Source of the DNA: a virus
IMG/VR virus record: IMGVR_UViG_3300007735_000726
Location: 1 to 40,924 of that record
DNA length: 40,924 nt
Direction: 5' to 3' (one strand)
Positions 13,225 to 20,240 of this stretch are shown piece by piece. Below the pieces are notes generated by a model. It worked only from the letters and a program-made list of their open reading frames with translations. It searched no databases and was not told the origin of the DNA. A program made the translations under genes and the position numbers. How positions within the stretch are numbered: the first letter of the stretch is position 1; the number at the start of each line of letters is the position of its first letter.

Positions 13225-14064
13225 CTACTGAGTGAAACTGGTCGGCGTGGCTGGGGTGGGAGCAACGCGTGCGCTGCTGGCGTCCACGGAGATAGTGCCG
13301 GTCGACCGCTTCGTGTTGTAAATCTGCGTCAAATCGCAAACAAATTGGCGCGCAAGAGACTGGCGCATCGACTTACAGTTAACGCGGGCAAAGGCGATGA
13401 TTTGCGCCGGGATCTGCTTCGACAAACGCTTCGTAAACCCGCTGATATCCAAGTTGTTGCGGTTATTCCGGGCCAGGAAAACCGACAGTCCCTCTATCAG
13501 CTTTCCCTCCAAGCTGGCGCCCTTAAAGCTCCAAGCGTCCTCGATAATCTTCAGCGCAAGAGCTAGGGATTGCCCGGCATCCAGCGCCCACGCTGCCCTC
13601 AGGCTGGTGATTGCGGAAATCGCCCGCCCGCCATTGTACCGGTCAATACGTAGGCCACGGGCCTCAACGATCTTTGTCATGCTCGATACGGCGGAGGCAC
13701 CTGATCGCAACTCATTGAGATACTTGTCGTAACCGCCCACAACGGACCTATCGTTAAGCCGCAAAAACAAGCGTGACGCCTGTGCGTCAGTCTTCACGTC
13801 CGTGTGGACCATCACGCTCACTTCCCAGTCGCCGAGTCCTTGAGACATCAACAGCGTGGCGCGGTGCTGCCCGTCAACCAGCCAGGTGCCAAACACGCCG
13901 TCAATCGAGTACTCAACAGCGTGAAGCGTGCCGATAGCGTCAAGATCAAATGACTTTTCAATTTGCTTCAGCTTGGTCGGCACCAGCGCCCGCTGCGCTG
14001 TTGGGTGAATCTTCAAATCCTTCGCCGGAATGCTCCGGACTATCGTGCGTGCTGCGGTAATCAT
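13225..14064 (-). CDS. ParB-fold protein with DGQHR motif, 279 aa
   Basis: The start MITAARTIVRSIPAKDLKIH has GGAGAG upstream; the longer ORF runs antisense-like through the preceding gene. The first ~100 residues look like a ParB/Srx domain: IEKSFDLDAIGTLHAVEYSI, then TWLVDGQHRATLLMSQG with the DGQHR signature. The middle and C-terminal parts are helical (VVGGYDKYLNELRSG, SLALALKIIEDAWSF). Such phage proteins bind DNA or act as nucleotidases or nucleases in some families; the specific activity here is unknown. It overlaps the other ParB-like gene by 107 bases. Confidence 0.7.
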   Translation of the reverse strand: MITAARTIVRSIPAKDLKIHPTAQRALVPTKLKQIEKSFDLDAIGTLHAVEYSIDGVFGTWLVDGQHRATLLMSQGLGDWEVSVMVHTDVKTDAQASRLFLRLNDRSVVGGYDKYLNELRSGASAVSSMTKIVEARGLRIDRYNGGRAISAITSLRAAWALDAGQSLALALKIIEDAWSFKGASLEGKLIEGLSVFLARNNRNNLDISGFTKRLSKQIPAQIIAFARVNCKSMRQSLARQFVCDLTQIYNTKRSTGTISVDASSARVAPTPATPTSFTQ

Positions 14065-14899
14065 GCTTTGCTCTCTCCAGTGATTTCTTAAAGGTTCTGA
14101 GTTGCGCAATGGCTGCCTCAATAGAGCGAATCCATTGCGATAGATCACTAACACTACTTGCTGCAACTGCGTGCTCCACCTTGATAGTTTCAAGGCACCC
14201 ACAGTGGGCCGCAATCGACCCAACGGATTCGGCGATTTTTCGGAAGTGGGCATTCTGAATGACATCCGCCCGCTTGCCGGTAAGCGGCTGGGCTGGCTTG
14301 CGCGTCACATCCTCGCCCTTCACCGCGCGCCGGTATTCCGTGTTGACCTTGGATTCGCCGCTCTTGATCCGCTCGAACGCGGCAGGGTCAGCTTCTTTGA
14401 CGGCAGCGGCCCTGTCAACGGATGTCTCCCCGACACCAACAGCCTTCGCGGCGATTGAGCGGGCGCGGCCGGTGTCGGGAGCAGGTGCTTTCTCCCCGCT
14501 AGAAGGTGTGGGTAAAGTTACCCGGACCTTATCACCGATCTTCTTACCCGGTGCGGCCTGCGTTGCCGCTTGCCGCTTCCGCGCCTCCTCCTCCAACAAC
14601 GGCAACATCTCAACCGCCACCGCCGCTTGCTGTCCTAACGTCAGATGTCGTCGGCTAAGGTTCTTCGACACCGCGAACATCGTCGGCGATCCGCCCGCGC
14701 CGTCCCACTTGGCGTAGCGCGGCTCGACCCCGGCAAGACCGCACGCCTTCGCCCGGTTCCTCCCGTCCAGAATCATATCCTCGTGAGTGATAATCGGCTC
14801 GATCAGACCTTGCTCTCGAATGCTTTTCGTGAGTCGGTCAAGCTCCTCTGCGCCCATCATTGGGAATAGGTCAGCAGCGGGATGATTCTGGAGGGTCAT
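13958..14899 (-). CDS. ParB-like partition/nuclease-domain protein, 313 aa
   Basis: The N-terminal ParB domain is plain: AEELDRLTKSIREQGLIEPI, then LDGRNRAKACGLAGVEPRYA (the GxxR box) and VSKNLSRRHLTLGQQAAVAV. A KorB/ParB-like HTH region follows (RSIAAKAVGVGETSVDRAAA), then a variable tail with a disordered acidic end. No ParA ATPase is encoded, so plasmid-style partition is unlikely; DNA-binding regulation is more plausible. The gene lies 2 bases after the 91-residue HTH gene. Confidence 0.8.
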   Translation of the reverse strand: MTLQNHPAADLFPMMGAEELDRLTKSIREQGLIEPIITHEDMILDGRNRAKACGLAGVEPRYAKWDGAGGSPTMFAVSKNLSRRHLTLGQQAAVAVEMLPLLEEEARKRQAATQAAPGKKIGDKVRVTLPTPSSGEKAPAPDTGRARSIAAKAVGVGETSVDRAAAVKEADPAAFERIKSGESKVNTEYRRAVKGEDVTRKPAQPLTGKRADVIQNAHFRKIAESVGSIAAHCGCLETIKVEHAVAASSVSDLSQWIRSIEAAIAQLRTFKKSLERAKHDYRSTHDSPEHSGEGFEDSPNSAAGAGADQAEAN

Positions 14900-14901
14900 A
14901 A

Positions 14902-15177
14902 CTACGCCGCCCTCCGCGCCATCGTCGCCGGCGGAGCCGTCAACAGCGACCGCCTCCCGGCCTTGTAGCCTCGCATTTCGGCCTGGGCCTCACGCCATTG
15001 CTGATGCTCAAAGATGGCATCAGCGGTGACGTTGTACTCCAGGTCCATAAATCTGGCCACTTGGCCAACAGTGCGCCCAGCTCGGTAGAGGTTGAACGCC
15101 TCCAGGCGAATCTGCGGCGAAGGCGCGGCGGAATGACTACCGCCGTCAATGACGTGCAAACGGCGTTGCGGCTTCAT
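14902..15177 (-). CDS. small HTH protein, 91 aa
   Basis: The segment RLEAFNLYRAGRTVGQVARF (residues ~24-43), then MDLEYNVTADAIFEHQQWRE, looks like a helix-turn-helix of the homeodomain/resolvase type, with basic flanks (MKPQRRLHV, GYKAGRRS). It overlaps the RHH-like gene by ATGA, so it belongs to the switch operon. It may regulate, but no operator can be assigned to it. Confidence 0.6.
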   Translation of the reverse strand: MKPQRRLHVIDGGSHSAAPSPQIRLEAFNLYRAGRTVGQVARFMDLEYNVTADAIFEHQQWREAQAEMRGYKAGRRSLLTAPPATMARRAA

Positions 15178-15386
15178 TGTGATACTCCTTTACAATTCTT
15201 CGTGTGGAAGTCAGCAACAGCCCGACGCAACGCCGCATCGACAAACTCCCTAATTTCCTGCCCAGTGAGAGCGCAAATGCTTTTAACTTGAACATACAGG
15301 CCAGGATCAACGTCGATAGAGCGCGCAACCCAAGCAATCGCTTTTGATAGCATGGTTGGCGTGTTTGGCTGTGTTGAACTAATCAC
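15174..15386 (-). CDS. ribbon-helix-helix regulator, leftward (candidate repressor)
   Basis: 70 residues from GTG at 15386; ATG at 15353 would shorten it by 11. ARSIDVDPGLYVQVKSICAL, then TGQEIREFVDAALRRAVADF, fits an RHH fold: strand, helix A, turn with TG, helix B. It begins where a transcript from the promoter at 15393-15421 should start, so its mRNA may be leaderless, as lambda cI is from PRM. It is the first gene of the HTH-ParB-ParB-xis-int operon and faces a second RHH-like gene across a 22-bp palindrome. Arc and Mnt of phage P22 are the known RHH precedent. Confidence 0.65.
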   Translation of the reverse strand: MISSTQPNTPTMLSKAIAWVARSIDVDPGLYVQVKSICALTGQEIREFVDAALRRAVADFHTKNCKGVSQ

Positions 15387-15392
15387 AATCTG

Positions 15393-15421
15393 ATCTTAGG
15401 TGCAATTGCACCTAAGTGCAA
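15393..15421 (-). promoter_or_regulatory. leftward promoter overlapping the palindrome
   Basis: On the minus strand TTGCAC (15421-15416), a 17-base spacer, then TAAGAT (15398-15393). The expected start falls at about 15386, the first base of the GTG codon. The hexamers are moderate (3/6 and 4/6 to consensus), but the exact 17-base spacing and the position make it plausible. The palindrome fills the spacer and most of the -10, so a bound repressor would block it. Confidence 0.45.
15395..15416. promoter_or_regulatory. 22-bp perfect palindrome, operator of the switch
   Basis: CTTAGGTGCAA followed directly by its reverse complement gives 22 symmetric bases with no mismatch. A third half-site (GTGCAAT, 15416-15422) follows immediately. 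It lies in the ~70-base space between two divergent RHH-like genes, exactly where a shared operator is expected. Two RHH dimers binding the two half-sites would be the simplest model. Confidence 0.7.
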
Positions 15422-15457
15422 TCACTTTCTGTGTCTTTGTAAAAAAAGGTGCTTTGT

Positions 15458-15901
15458 ATGAAAAAGTATGGAGTGTTGCTATCCGCGTTAGAACATAAGG
15501 CGCTAAAGACCGCAGCGGCGGAGCGCGGCGTACTCATGCAAGACATCGCCCGCAACGCCGTCCTCGCCGCCCTCACCGGCCCCACCCCCATTGCCGCCCC
15601 GAAATCGTCCGTGATACCATCGCTCCACCGCATCCACGCGCAGCTGCTGTCCGTCGCAGCTGCCTTACAAAATATAACGGATGCGCTTGGAGAGATAGAT
15701 GTCACAGAGGACACGGAAACGACCGACGCAATCGCTGCTAGTGATGCCGCCGCCGCAAACGGGCAGCGAGTGGCTCGCCGAATACTGCGCGGGCTGGAGC
15801 AGCCTGCTGGACGCGCAGGAGCGAGTTCTGGCGGCCCAGACGCAACTGCTGGCGGCCCAACGGAAGCTGCTGGCGGGCCTCAGCGTAAAGCACAGCCGTA
15901 A
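15458..15901 (+). CDS. ribbon-helix-helix-like protein, rightward, 147 aa
   Basis: The ATG at 15458 follows AAAAGG by 8 bases; a GTG at 15449 is possible. Residues 1-42, MKKYGVLLSALEHKALKTAA, then AERGVLMQDIARNAVLAALT, fit the CopG pattern of strand, helix, RG-turn, helix. A helical segment follows (IPSLHRIHAQLLSVAAALQN). The last ~65 residues overlap the next gene in another frame and are Gly/Ala/Pro-rich, so they may be poorly constrained. It is divergent from the leftward RHH gene across the palindrome, and is a candidate counter-repressor. Confidence 0.6.
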   Translation: MKKYGVLLSALEHKALKTAAAERGVLMQDIARNAVLAALTGPTPIAAPKSSVIPSLHRIHAQLLSVAAALQNITDALGEIDVTEDTETTDAIAASDAAAANGQRVARRILRGLEQPAGRAGASSGGPDATAGGPTEAAGGPQRKAQP

Positions 15902-15917
15902 GACAAGGGCCGTGTAA
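15699..15917 (+). CDS. small coiled-coil protein overlapping the RHH gene, 72 aa
   Basis: ATG at 15699 has GGAGAG 4 bases upstream. The protein has a convincing helix with regular leucines (WSSLLDAQERVLAAQTQLLA, then AQRKLLAGL) and a basic end. It overlaps the upstream gene by 203 bases in another frame, so one of the two readings in this stretch must be constrained by the other; this frame looks the more protein-like. It ends 7 bases before the hairpin terminator. Confidence 0.5.
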   Translation: MSQRTRKRPTQSLLVMPPPQTGSEWLAEYCAGWSSLLDAQERVLAAQTQLLAAQRKLLAGLSVKHSRKTRAV

Positions 15918-15923
15918 GACAGC

Positions 15924-15960
15924 AAAAGCCCCCCGCACCTGTTATGGTGTCGAGGGGCTT
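15924..15960 (-). terminator. hairpin terminator at convergent ends
   Basis: AAGCCCC (15926-15932) pairs with GGGGCTT (15954-15960), extended inside by CG and CACC/GGTG pairs around a 6-base loop. On the minus strand the stem is followed by TTTTGCTG. It would end the leftward fibre transcript just past the 124-residue gene, and its stem would also hinder the rightward RHH transcript. Confidence 0.75.
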
Positions 15961-15986
15961 CCTGGCGGTCGTGCTGGGGGTTGGGT

Positions 15987-16361
15987 TTATTTCGTAGCGG
16001 CGGCTTCGAGGGCTTTCCGGGCCGCCGCTAGATCGGCTTCGGCTTTTGCCTTCGCGGCACGCAGCGCGGTTGTCGCGCTCGTCGGGTACTGGTCGCTGAG
16101 TTCTAGGATCTTGCCAACGATCAGCGCTTGCAGCACCTCGCCAACGTCGGCGTATTTGTAGGTTTTCACGCCATTTGTTTCGGTGAATTGCGTGAGGCGG
16201 AACGCTTCCAGCACTTCGAGGCCAGCGGTGACCGGAGCGCCGCTGATGGTCTTGGTTTTGCTGATGCCGGGCGCATCGAGCGTGATGGTGAGGCTTTGCG
16301 CGTGGGCGGTGAGGCCGAGCGCGAGGAAGAGTAGGGCCGCAGCCCAGAGGATGGTGGTCAT
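15987..16361 (-). CDS. secreted protein downstream of the SGNH fibre, 124 aa
   Basis: AAAGGA precedes the ATG. The N-terminus MTTILWAAALLFLALGLTAH, then AQS, is a clear Sec signal peptide with an AHA-Q cleavage site. The mature part has a beta-rich half and a strongly helical Ala/Lys-rich C-terminus (TTALRAAKAKAEADLAAARK), probably a coiled coil. It is the last gene of the SGNH-fibre operon, so it could be a fibre chaperone, a small fibre partner or a periplasmic factor. No family recognised. Confidence 0.65.
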   Translation of the reverse strand: MTTILWAAALLFLALGLTAHAQSLTITLDAPGISKTKTISGAPVTAGLEVLEAFRLTQFTETNGVKTYKYADVGEVLQALIVGKILELSDQYPTSATTALRAAKAKAEADLAAARKALEAAATK

Positions 16362-16375
16362 GAGTGGTCCTTTCG

Positions 16376-18988
16376 TTAGAACGTGGTCAACGCGACGCGC
16401 TTGATGGTGCCGCTGGCGGTCTGCACGTAGATGTAAGTCGCGTCGGCCCAGATCGCTCCTGCCGTTCCGGCATCGGTTGAGGCGGCTGGCGTTGATTGTT
16501 CGGTGATGATTTTCGAGACCTTCAACGGCGCAAATGCGGAGTTGTCTGCAAGCGCTATCTCAGCTTGCGCGCCGGATCGCCTGATGGCCGGGTAAGAGGA
16601 GGTTTCTCCACCCAGTTGCAGCAGTCCAAAGTTATTAGCTCCTGAGTTTGACACTACAATACGCCCATCAACGGACGATTTGATAATTGAACGGCCAGTC
16701 CACCCGATGTACTTTGAGGCTCCAGACTCAAAATCCCCTGTGATTGTCAGGTTCCCTGATCCGCTGATATTACTGCTTACCTTCAGCGTTCCACTAACCT
16801 GCAGGCGCGTGACCGTGTCATCAGAACCAGGACCCACTACAACGCGTCCAGACGTCGGATTCAGCAATAGGTTTCCACCGCCGGTCCAGCTTTGAAGAGA
16901 CAAATCGTTTCCAGATCGCGCCAACTGTCCAAGCGACGTTCCGTTGGCTGTGAGGTTAATCCACGTTGTAGGCGTGGCGGTCGATTCAATCCCAAATGGA
17001 ACATTCGAGCTTCCCGCGTTAACCGTGAGCTTGTACCCCACGGTTTCGCTGCCGATGCCGACGTTGCCACCCAGCTTTTGCAGAACGAGGTTTCCATTGG
17101 AACCAGTAAATGTTTGGATGTTTAGCCCGTTGAGCGATCTCCCGATTGTCCCGATGGCCGTTGCCCCATAGCTGGACGCAAACGTAATATAGGTTCCATC
17201 CGATACGCTGTTAAGCACGGCGACCGTCGAATTAGATGTTTGGTTTGAGCCAGATTGAAGTTTGTAGGTGGTGAAATCCGTCGTTTGAATTGTCGGAACC
17301 TGTTGAACTGGAGACGAAAAACCGAGTGCCGTCAAATTGTCTTTCGTCGCTGCCTCAAAGGCCGACGCGACATGCTGGTTTCCGATATCGGTAAAGTGTG
17401 AGATGTCCGTTGGCTCTTGGTCCTGCGCCTCGTTCCAGCGAGACACATTGTCCACCAGATAAACCGGATACGTTCTATATTTGGCGACGGCCTTCGCCGC
17501 GGCCTGCGCCGCTCGGTGAATGATTTGGGCGCTGCGATTTACCGCCTGATTGCCGCTTACCGTGCTGTATAGGATAGTGCGCTGCGACGTAAGCGAAGAT
17601 GGATTGTCAACCCATCCGTAAGCCATGAAATACACATGCCCAGAGCCGACGTTTGCCTGTAGCTTCACGACCGCCGGAGAATCCGGCGCTTCGATCCACA
17701 CGACTCCAGGATAGGCGCCCGCGTCGCTACCCCCGCCCGGCGTATACGCAGAAGAATAGGTTCCAACGCTACTCCCGTTGACCGTGACGGTGAACGCTCC
17801 GCCATCCGTAGACGTTTCATAGAACAGCGCAATAGCCTTCTTCCCGGTCAAAGAAAACTGTACGTATTGCGTCCCGGTCAGCGACGTGCGGACTCGGTTT
17901 CCGTTTGCGTTGCCGTAGTAGAACGGCATCACATTCCGCACTTCTCCAGCGCTTAACGAAACCGTGTCTGTCGTTCCCGTTGTAATCCATGAGTTTCCGC
18001 CAGTGGCTCCGGTTCGGTCCATGCCAGTGGAAGACAGCCCCCCGTAGTCATCAATCAAAAGTCGAGCAATCATGGCCTCATGCGAGCCTTGAAAGACTCG
18101 GTAGAACGCATCCGTGTCAGAGCCTGGAATATTGTTCCACCCCGCCATCACCGCCGTCACCCCAGTCCAGTTGTAATCTAGGTAGCCCATGGCACACCAG
18201 ATGCACTTGTCTCCGCCGCCTTGGTATGAAATCTTGGAACCGCCAACGCCTCGATTGTAGACAGTGAGTGATTTGCCGCTGGAGGACGCAAAGATGTTGA
18301 CCCAACGATACGCCGCGAGCAGATAACCCCCGCTGGTGTACGATTTTGTCGCGGCGTTGATCCCCTCAGTCTGGGAATCACCAAACGCATACAGAGCGCC
18401 CGAAGTCGGAAGCGTCGGAGAGGTTGGGTATGCGCCAGTGATCTTGGAATACGCCAACCCCGTCAACCACGCCGGATCGCTATAGCTTCCGCTGGTCACC
18501 ACGCACGTCGCGCACGCCGGGACACTGCCCCAAGCCGTCGCCCCGCTGGAGGTGGTCAGCACTTGGCCGTTGGTGCCGGGCGCGAGTTGCGACGGCTGGA
18601 ACGTGACGGTGGGGGATGGAACCGTAGTCGCCCGCATGGCGCGGATGGTCGTGGTGCCGGTGGTCGGCGTCCAGGTTTCTGACCACGGGCTGCCGCTCGT
18701 CGGCTGGTAGCGCGCGCTGTAGCTCGTGCCGGATGGCGTGATCGTGTCGGTACAAACCAGCGTCACCGCCACCGCGCCGTTAGCCGACGCAGGCACCTCG
18801 ATGGTCGTCTGCCAGCCGGTTAGGGTCTGGGAGCCGCTATACAAGGGTTGCGCGGAGCCTGGCGAGTTCAGCGCGACGACGATCCGCCCCGCGAAGTAAC
18901 CGCCAAACGGCGTGCGCACGGTGTCGCTGATTGTGCAGTCAGTGCCGTAGGCGGCGAGCGCGCCAAGGAAAATGAGTAGTTTTTTCAT
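16376..18988 (-). CDS. fibre-like protein with SGNH hydrolase domain, 870 aa
   Basis: AAAGGA precedes ATG. The N-terminus MKKLLIFLGALAAYGTDC looks like a signal peptide, odd for a tail protein. Residues ~195-545 form an SGNH/GDSL hydrolase: block I FGDSQTEG with Ser205, block II RGVGGS, block III GWNN at 283-286, block V DISH with Asp528 and His531. A beta-rich insertion (~340-460) probably binds sugar. The C-terminal ~300 residues are fibre-like strand repeats (NGNLVLQKLGGNVGIGS; ISGSGNLTITGDFESG). SGNH domains in phage fibres remove acetyl groups from surface polysaccharides. It is encoded far from the main tail genes. Confidence 0.8.
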   Translation of the reverse strand: MKKLLIFLGALAAYGTDCTISDTVRTPFGGYFAGRIVVALNSPGSAQPLYSGSQTLTGWQTTIEVPASANGAVAVTLVCTDTITPSGTSYSARYQPTSGSPWSETWTPTTGTTTIRAMRATTVPSPTVTFQPSQLAPGTNGQVLTTSSGATAWGSVPACATCVVTSGSYSDPAWLTGLAYSKITGAYPTSPTLPTSGALYAFGDSQTEGINAATKSYTSGGYLLAAYRWVNIFASSSGKSLTVYNRGVGGSKISYQGGGDKCIWCAMGYLDYNWTGVTAVMAGWNNIPGSDTDAFYRVFQGSHEAMIARLLIDDYGGLSSTGMDRTGATGGNSWITTGTTDTVSLSAGEVRNVMPFYYGNANGNRVRTSLTGTQYVQFSLTGKKAIALFYETSTDGGAFTVTVNGSSVGTYSSAYTPGGGSDAGAYPGVVWIEAPDSPAVVKLQANVGSGHVYFMAYGWVDNPSSLTSQRTILYSTVSGNQAVNRSAQIIHRAAQAAAKAVAKYRTYPVYLVDNVSRWNEAQDQEPTDISHFTDIGNQHVASAFEAATKDNLTALGFSSPVQQVPTIQTTDFTTYKLQSGSNQTSNSTVAVLNSVSDGTYITFASSYGATAIGTIGRSLNGLNIQTFTGSNGNLVLQKLGGNVGIGSETVGYKLTVNAGSSNVPFGIESTATPTTWINLTANGTSLGQLARSGNDLSLQSWTGGGNLLLNPTSGRVVVGPGSDDTVTRLQVSGTLKVSSNISGSGNLTITGDFESGASKYIGWTGRSIIKSSVDGRIVVSNSGANNFGLLQLGGETSSYPAIRRSGAQAEIALADNSAFAPLKVSKIITEQSTPAASTDAGTAGAIWADATYIYVQTASGTIKRVALTTF

Positions 18989-19001
18989 GGTGATCCTTTC
19001 G

Positions 19002-19184
19002 TTACCGCAGCGCCTTCCACGCCTTCAGCACCGCGTCCCATGCCTTCAGGTCGATGATGCCGCGCTGGAGTTGGCTCACGTAGTAGTTGCCGCGCCCCGC
19101 GAAGTCGTTCCACGCGGACTCTGAGACGGGCGGCGGTTTGTCCGCATCGGCGGCGGCGAGAAAAAATAATGCGCGGCGGGTCAT
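19002..19184 (-). CDS. small protein before the SGNH fibre, 60 aa
   Basis: MTRRALFFLAAADADKPPPV has a short hydrophobic N-terminus after two Arg, followed by a helical part (WNDFAGRGNYYVSQLQRGII, then DLKAWDAVLKAWKALR). No strong ribosome binding site. It ends 13 bases before the fibre gene start and begins next to a TATAAT on its own strand (19221-19216 region), so it may lead the fibre operon. No family recognised. Confidence 0.5.
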   Translation of the reverse strand: MTRRALFFLAAADADKPPPVSESAWNDFAGRGNYYVSQLQRGIIDLKAWDAVLKAWKALR

Positions 19185-19192
19185 TTTTATTC

Positions 19193-19221
19193 TTGACAGT
19201 AATGCAGCGTTGGATTATAGT
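19193..19221 (+). promoter_or_regulatory. near-consensus rightward promoter
   Basis: TTGACA at 19193-19198, exactly 17 bases, then TATAGT at 19216-19221: a perfect -35, optimal spacing and a 5/6 -10. The expected start is about 19228, the A of the first ATG, so the transcript may be leaderless. On the opposite strand the same bases read TATAAT. It is the best promoter in the window. Confidence 0.8.
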
Positions 19222-19227
19222 TAGATC

Positions 19228-19389
19228 ATGAACAGCGCACAGCGTCACTACACAGTCAAAAGCTACTTCGGCCAATCGCAGTACTGGATCATGCGCGCCG
19301 ATGGCAACCTAGCAGCCTATAAACCATTCGCTACCAAGGAAGAAGCGGAAGCATACGCTCTGACCATGGACCCGGCCAACTTCCGCTAA
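19228..19389 (+). CDS. 53-aa protein, probably from a leaderless mRNA
   Basis: The ORF MNSAQRHYTVKSYFGQSQYW continues IMRADGNLAAYKPFATKEEA and ends in FR. It has the look of a small strand-strand-strand-helix domain (YTVKSYF, YWIMRADG, then KEEAEAYALTM), like many phage DUFs. ATG falls at the predicted transcription start and there is no ribosome binding site. It is the first of three plus-strand genes in an otherwise minus-strand region, so it is moron-like. Confidence 0.6.
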   Translation: MNSAQRHYTVKSYFGQSQYWIMRADGNLAAYKPFATKEEAEAYALTMDPANFR

Positions 19390-19442
19390 CCACCCCAACG
19401 CCAGCGGGCGGCGTAAAGCCCGCAGACCTCAGGAGAAACCAG

Positions 19443-19667
19443 ATGCACTACAACACCGAACACGCCATGTCAAAAGCCGCAATGGCGAACATCGGCACAA
19501 TTCGCCGCGAACTGAAAGACGACGGCTACTACCACCTCCGCGCCGCCAACGGCGAATGCCGCGTGATTGCCAGCGGGTCAGCCAACACCGCCTGGGCAAA
19601 CGCCGGATGGCCCAAACGCGGAGCCAACGCTGTGATCTGGTGGTACGCAAAGCCGGTGACGAAATGA
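19443..19667 (+). CDS. small plus-strand protein, 74 aa
   Basis: AGGAG lies 7 bases before the ATG. The sequence MHYNTEHAMSKAAMANIGTI, RRELKDDGYYHLRAANGECR, VIASGSANTAWANAGW suggests a helix followed by a small sheet. No family recognised. It is the second gene of the plus-strand unit, 53 bases after the first, and overlaps the third by ATGA. Confidence 0.6.
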   Translation: MHYNTEHAMSKAAMANIGTIRRELKDDGYYHLRAANGECRVIASGSANTAWANAGWPKRGANAVIWWYAKPVTK

Positions 19668-19954
19668 CCCCCTCCACCCGCGACTACCTGCTCGGCCTCG
19701 CCATCGAGCGCCGAGACGCAGCCGCCGAGGCAATGATGCAGCACGGCCACGACACCTCCCCCGCCTGGGGACAAGCCGCCGCAGCCGTCCGTGAGTTGCT
19801 GGAGTTGCCAACCACTGCCGCCGCCGCGCTAAATGCCCTCCGACGCACGCGCACCGGGGGCCGTAACGGTGGCCGGCCCCGCACCGCGCCGCGCTGCCCG
19901 TGTGGGCAGATGACGCTCAAACGGGCCGAACAGCGGAATCACCGCTGCGCTTAA
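19664..19954 (+). CDS. small plus-strand protein, 96 aa
   Basis: The start MTPSTRDYLLGLAIERRDAA overlaps the previous stop as ATGA. It is helical (AWGQAAAAVRELLELPTTAA), then basic and Gly-rich (RRTRTGGRNGGRPRTAPRCP), with a terminal Cys/His set (CPCGQM, RNHRCA) that may bind zinc. Its last 38 bases overlap the convergent HELLH gene. Possibly a nucleic-acid-binding protein; unrecognised. Confidence 0.55.
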   Translation: MTPSTRDYLLGLAIERRDAAAEAMMQHGHDTSPAWGQAAAAVRELLELPTTAAAALNALRRTRTGGRNGGRPRTAPRCPCGQMTLKRAEQRNHRCA

Positions 19955-20240
19955 GCCGCACCAGCAGGGCCGCTATCGACCGTATCCACGGTTCATGGAC
20001 CTGATCGGTGCAGCCGGTGCGGACGTGCAGTAGTTCGTGGACCAGCACTATTTCCGGGTCGTCAATGTACCCGCGCTGGATCTTGATAAGCCAGCCATCC
20101 TCGATAGCGCGGAAATACTCGGTCACCGCGTAGCAGCCGGGGATCTCCTTCGATGCGACAAACTTGAGCCGAGGAGGCGTCTCTATGCCGAGGGCCACGC
20201 ACCACTCGCCAGCGAGGAGGTGCCAGCGCTCGCGGGTCAT
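19917..20240 (-). CDS. HELLH zinc-metalloprotein, 107 aa
   Basis: IVLVHELLHVRTGCTDQVHE (residues ~64-83) contains the HExxH zinc signature followed by a second His-Glu pair, as in small zincin-like peptidases. It is preceded by GWLIKIQRGYIDDPE, a usual edge strand. The protein is too short for most peptidase families and has no signal peptide. It is the last gene of the lysis-region operon, so it might be a lytic factor, a proteolytic maturation enzyme or SprT-like. A true lytic role is unproven. Confidence 0.6.
   Translation of the reverse strand: MTRERWHLLAGEWCVALGIETPPRLKFVASKEIPGCYAVTEYFRAIEDGWLIKIQRGYIDDPEIVLVHELLHVRTGCTDQVHEPWIRSIAALLVRLKRSGDSAVRPV

Noticed and set aside
13225-14899. 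ParABS partition system of a plasmid-prophage
   Set aside because: There is no ParA ATPase, while int, xis-like gene and attP show an integrating life style.
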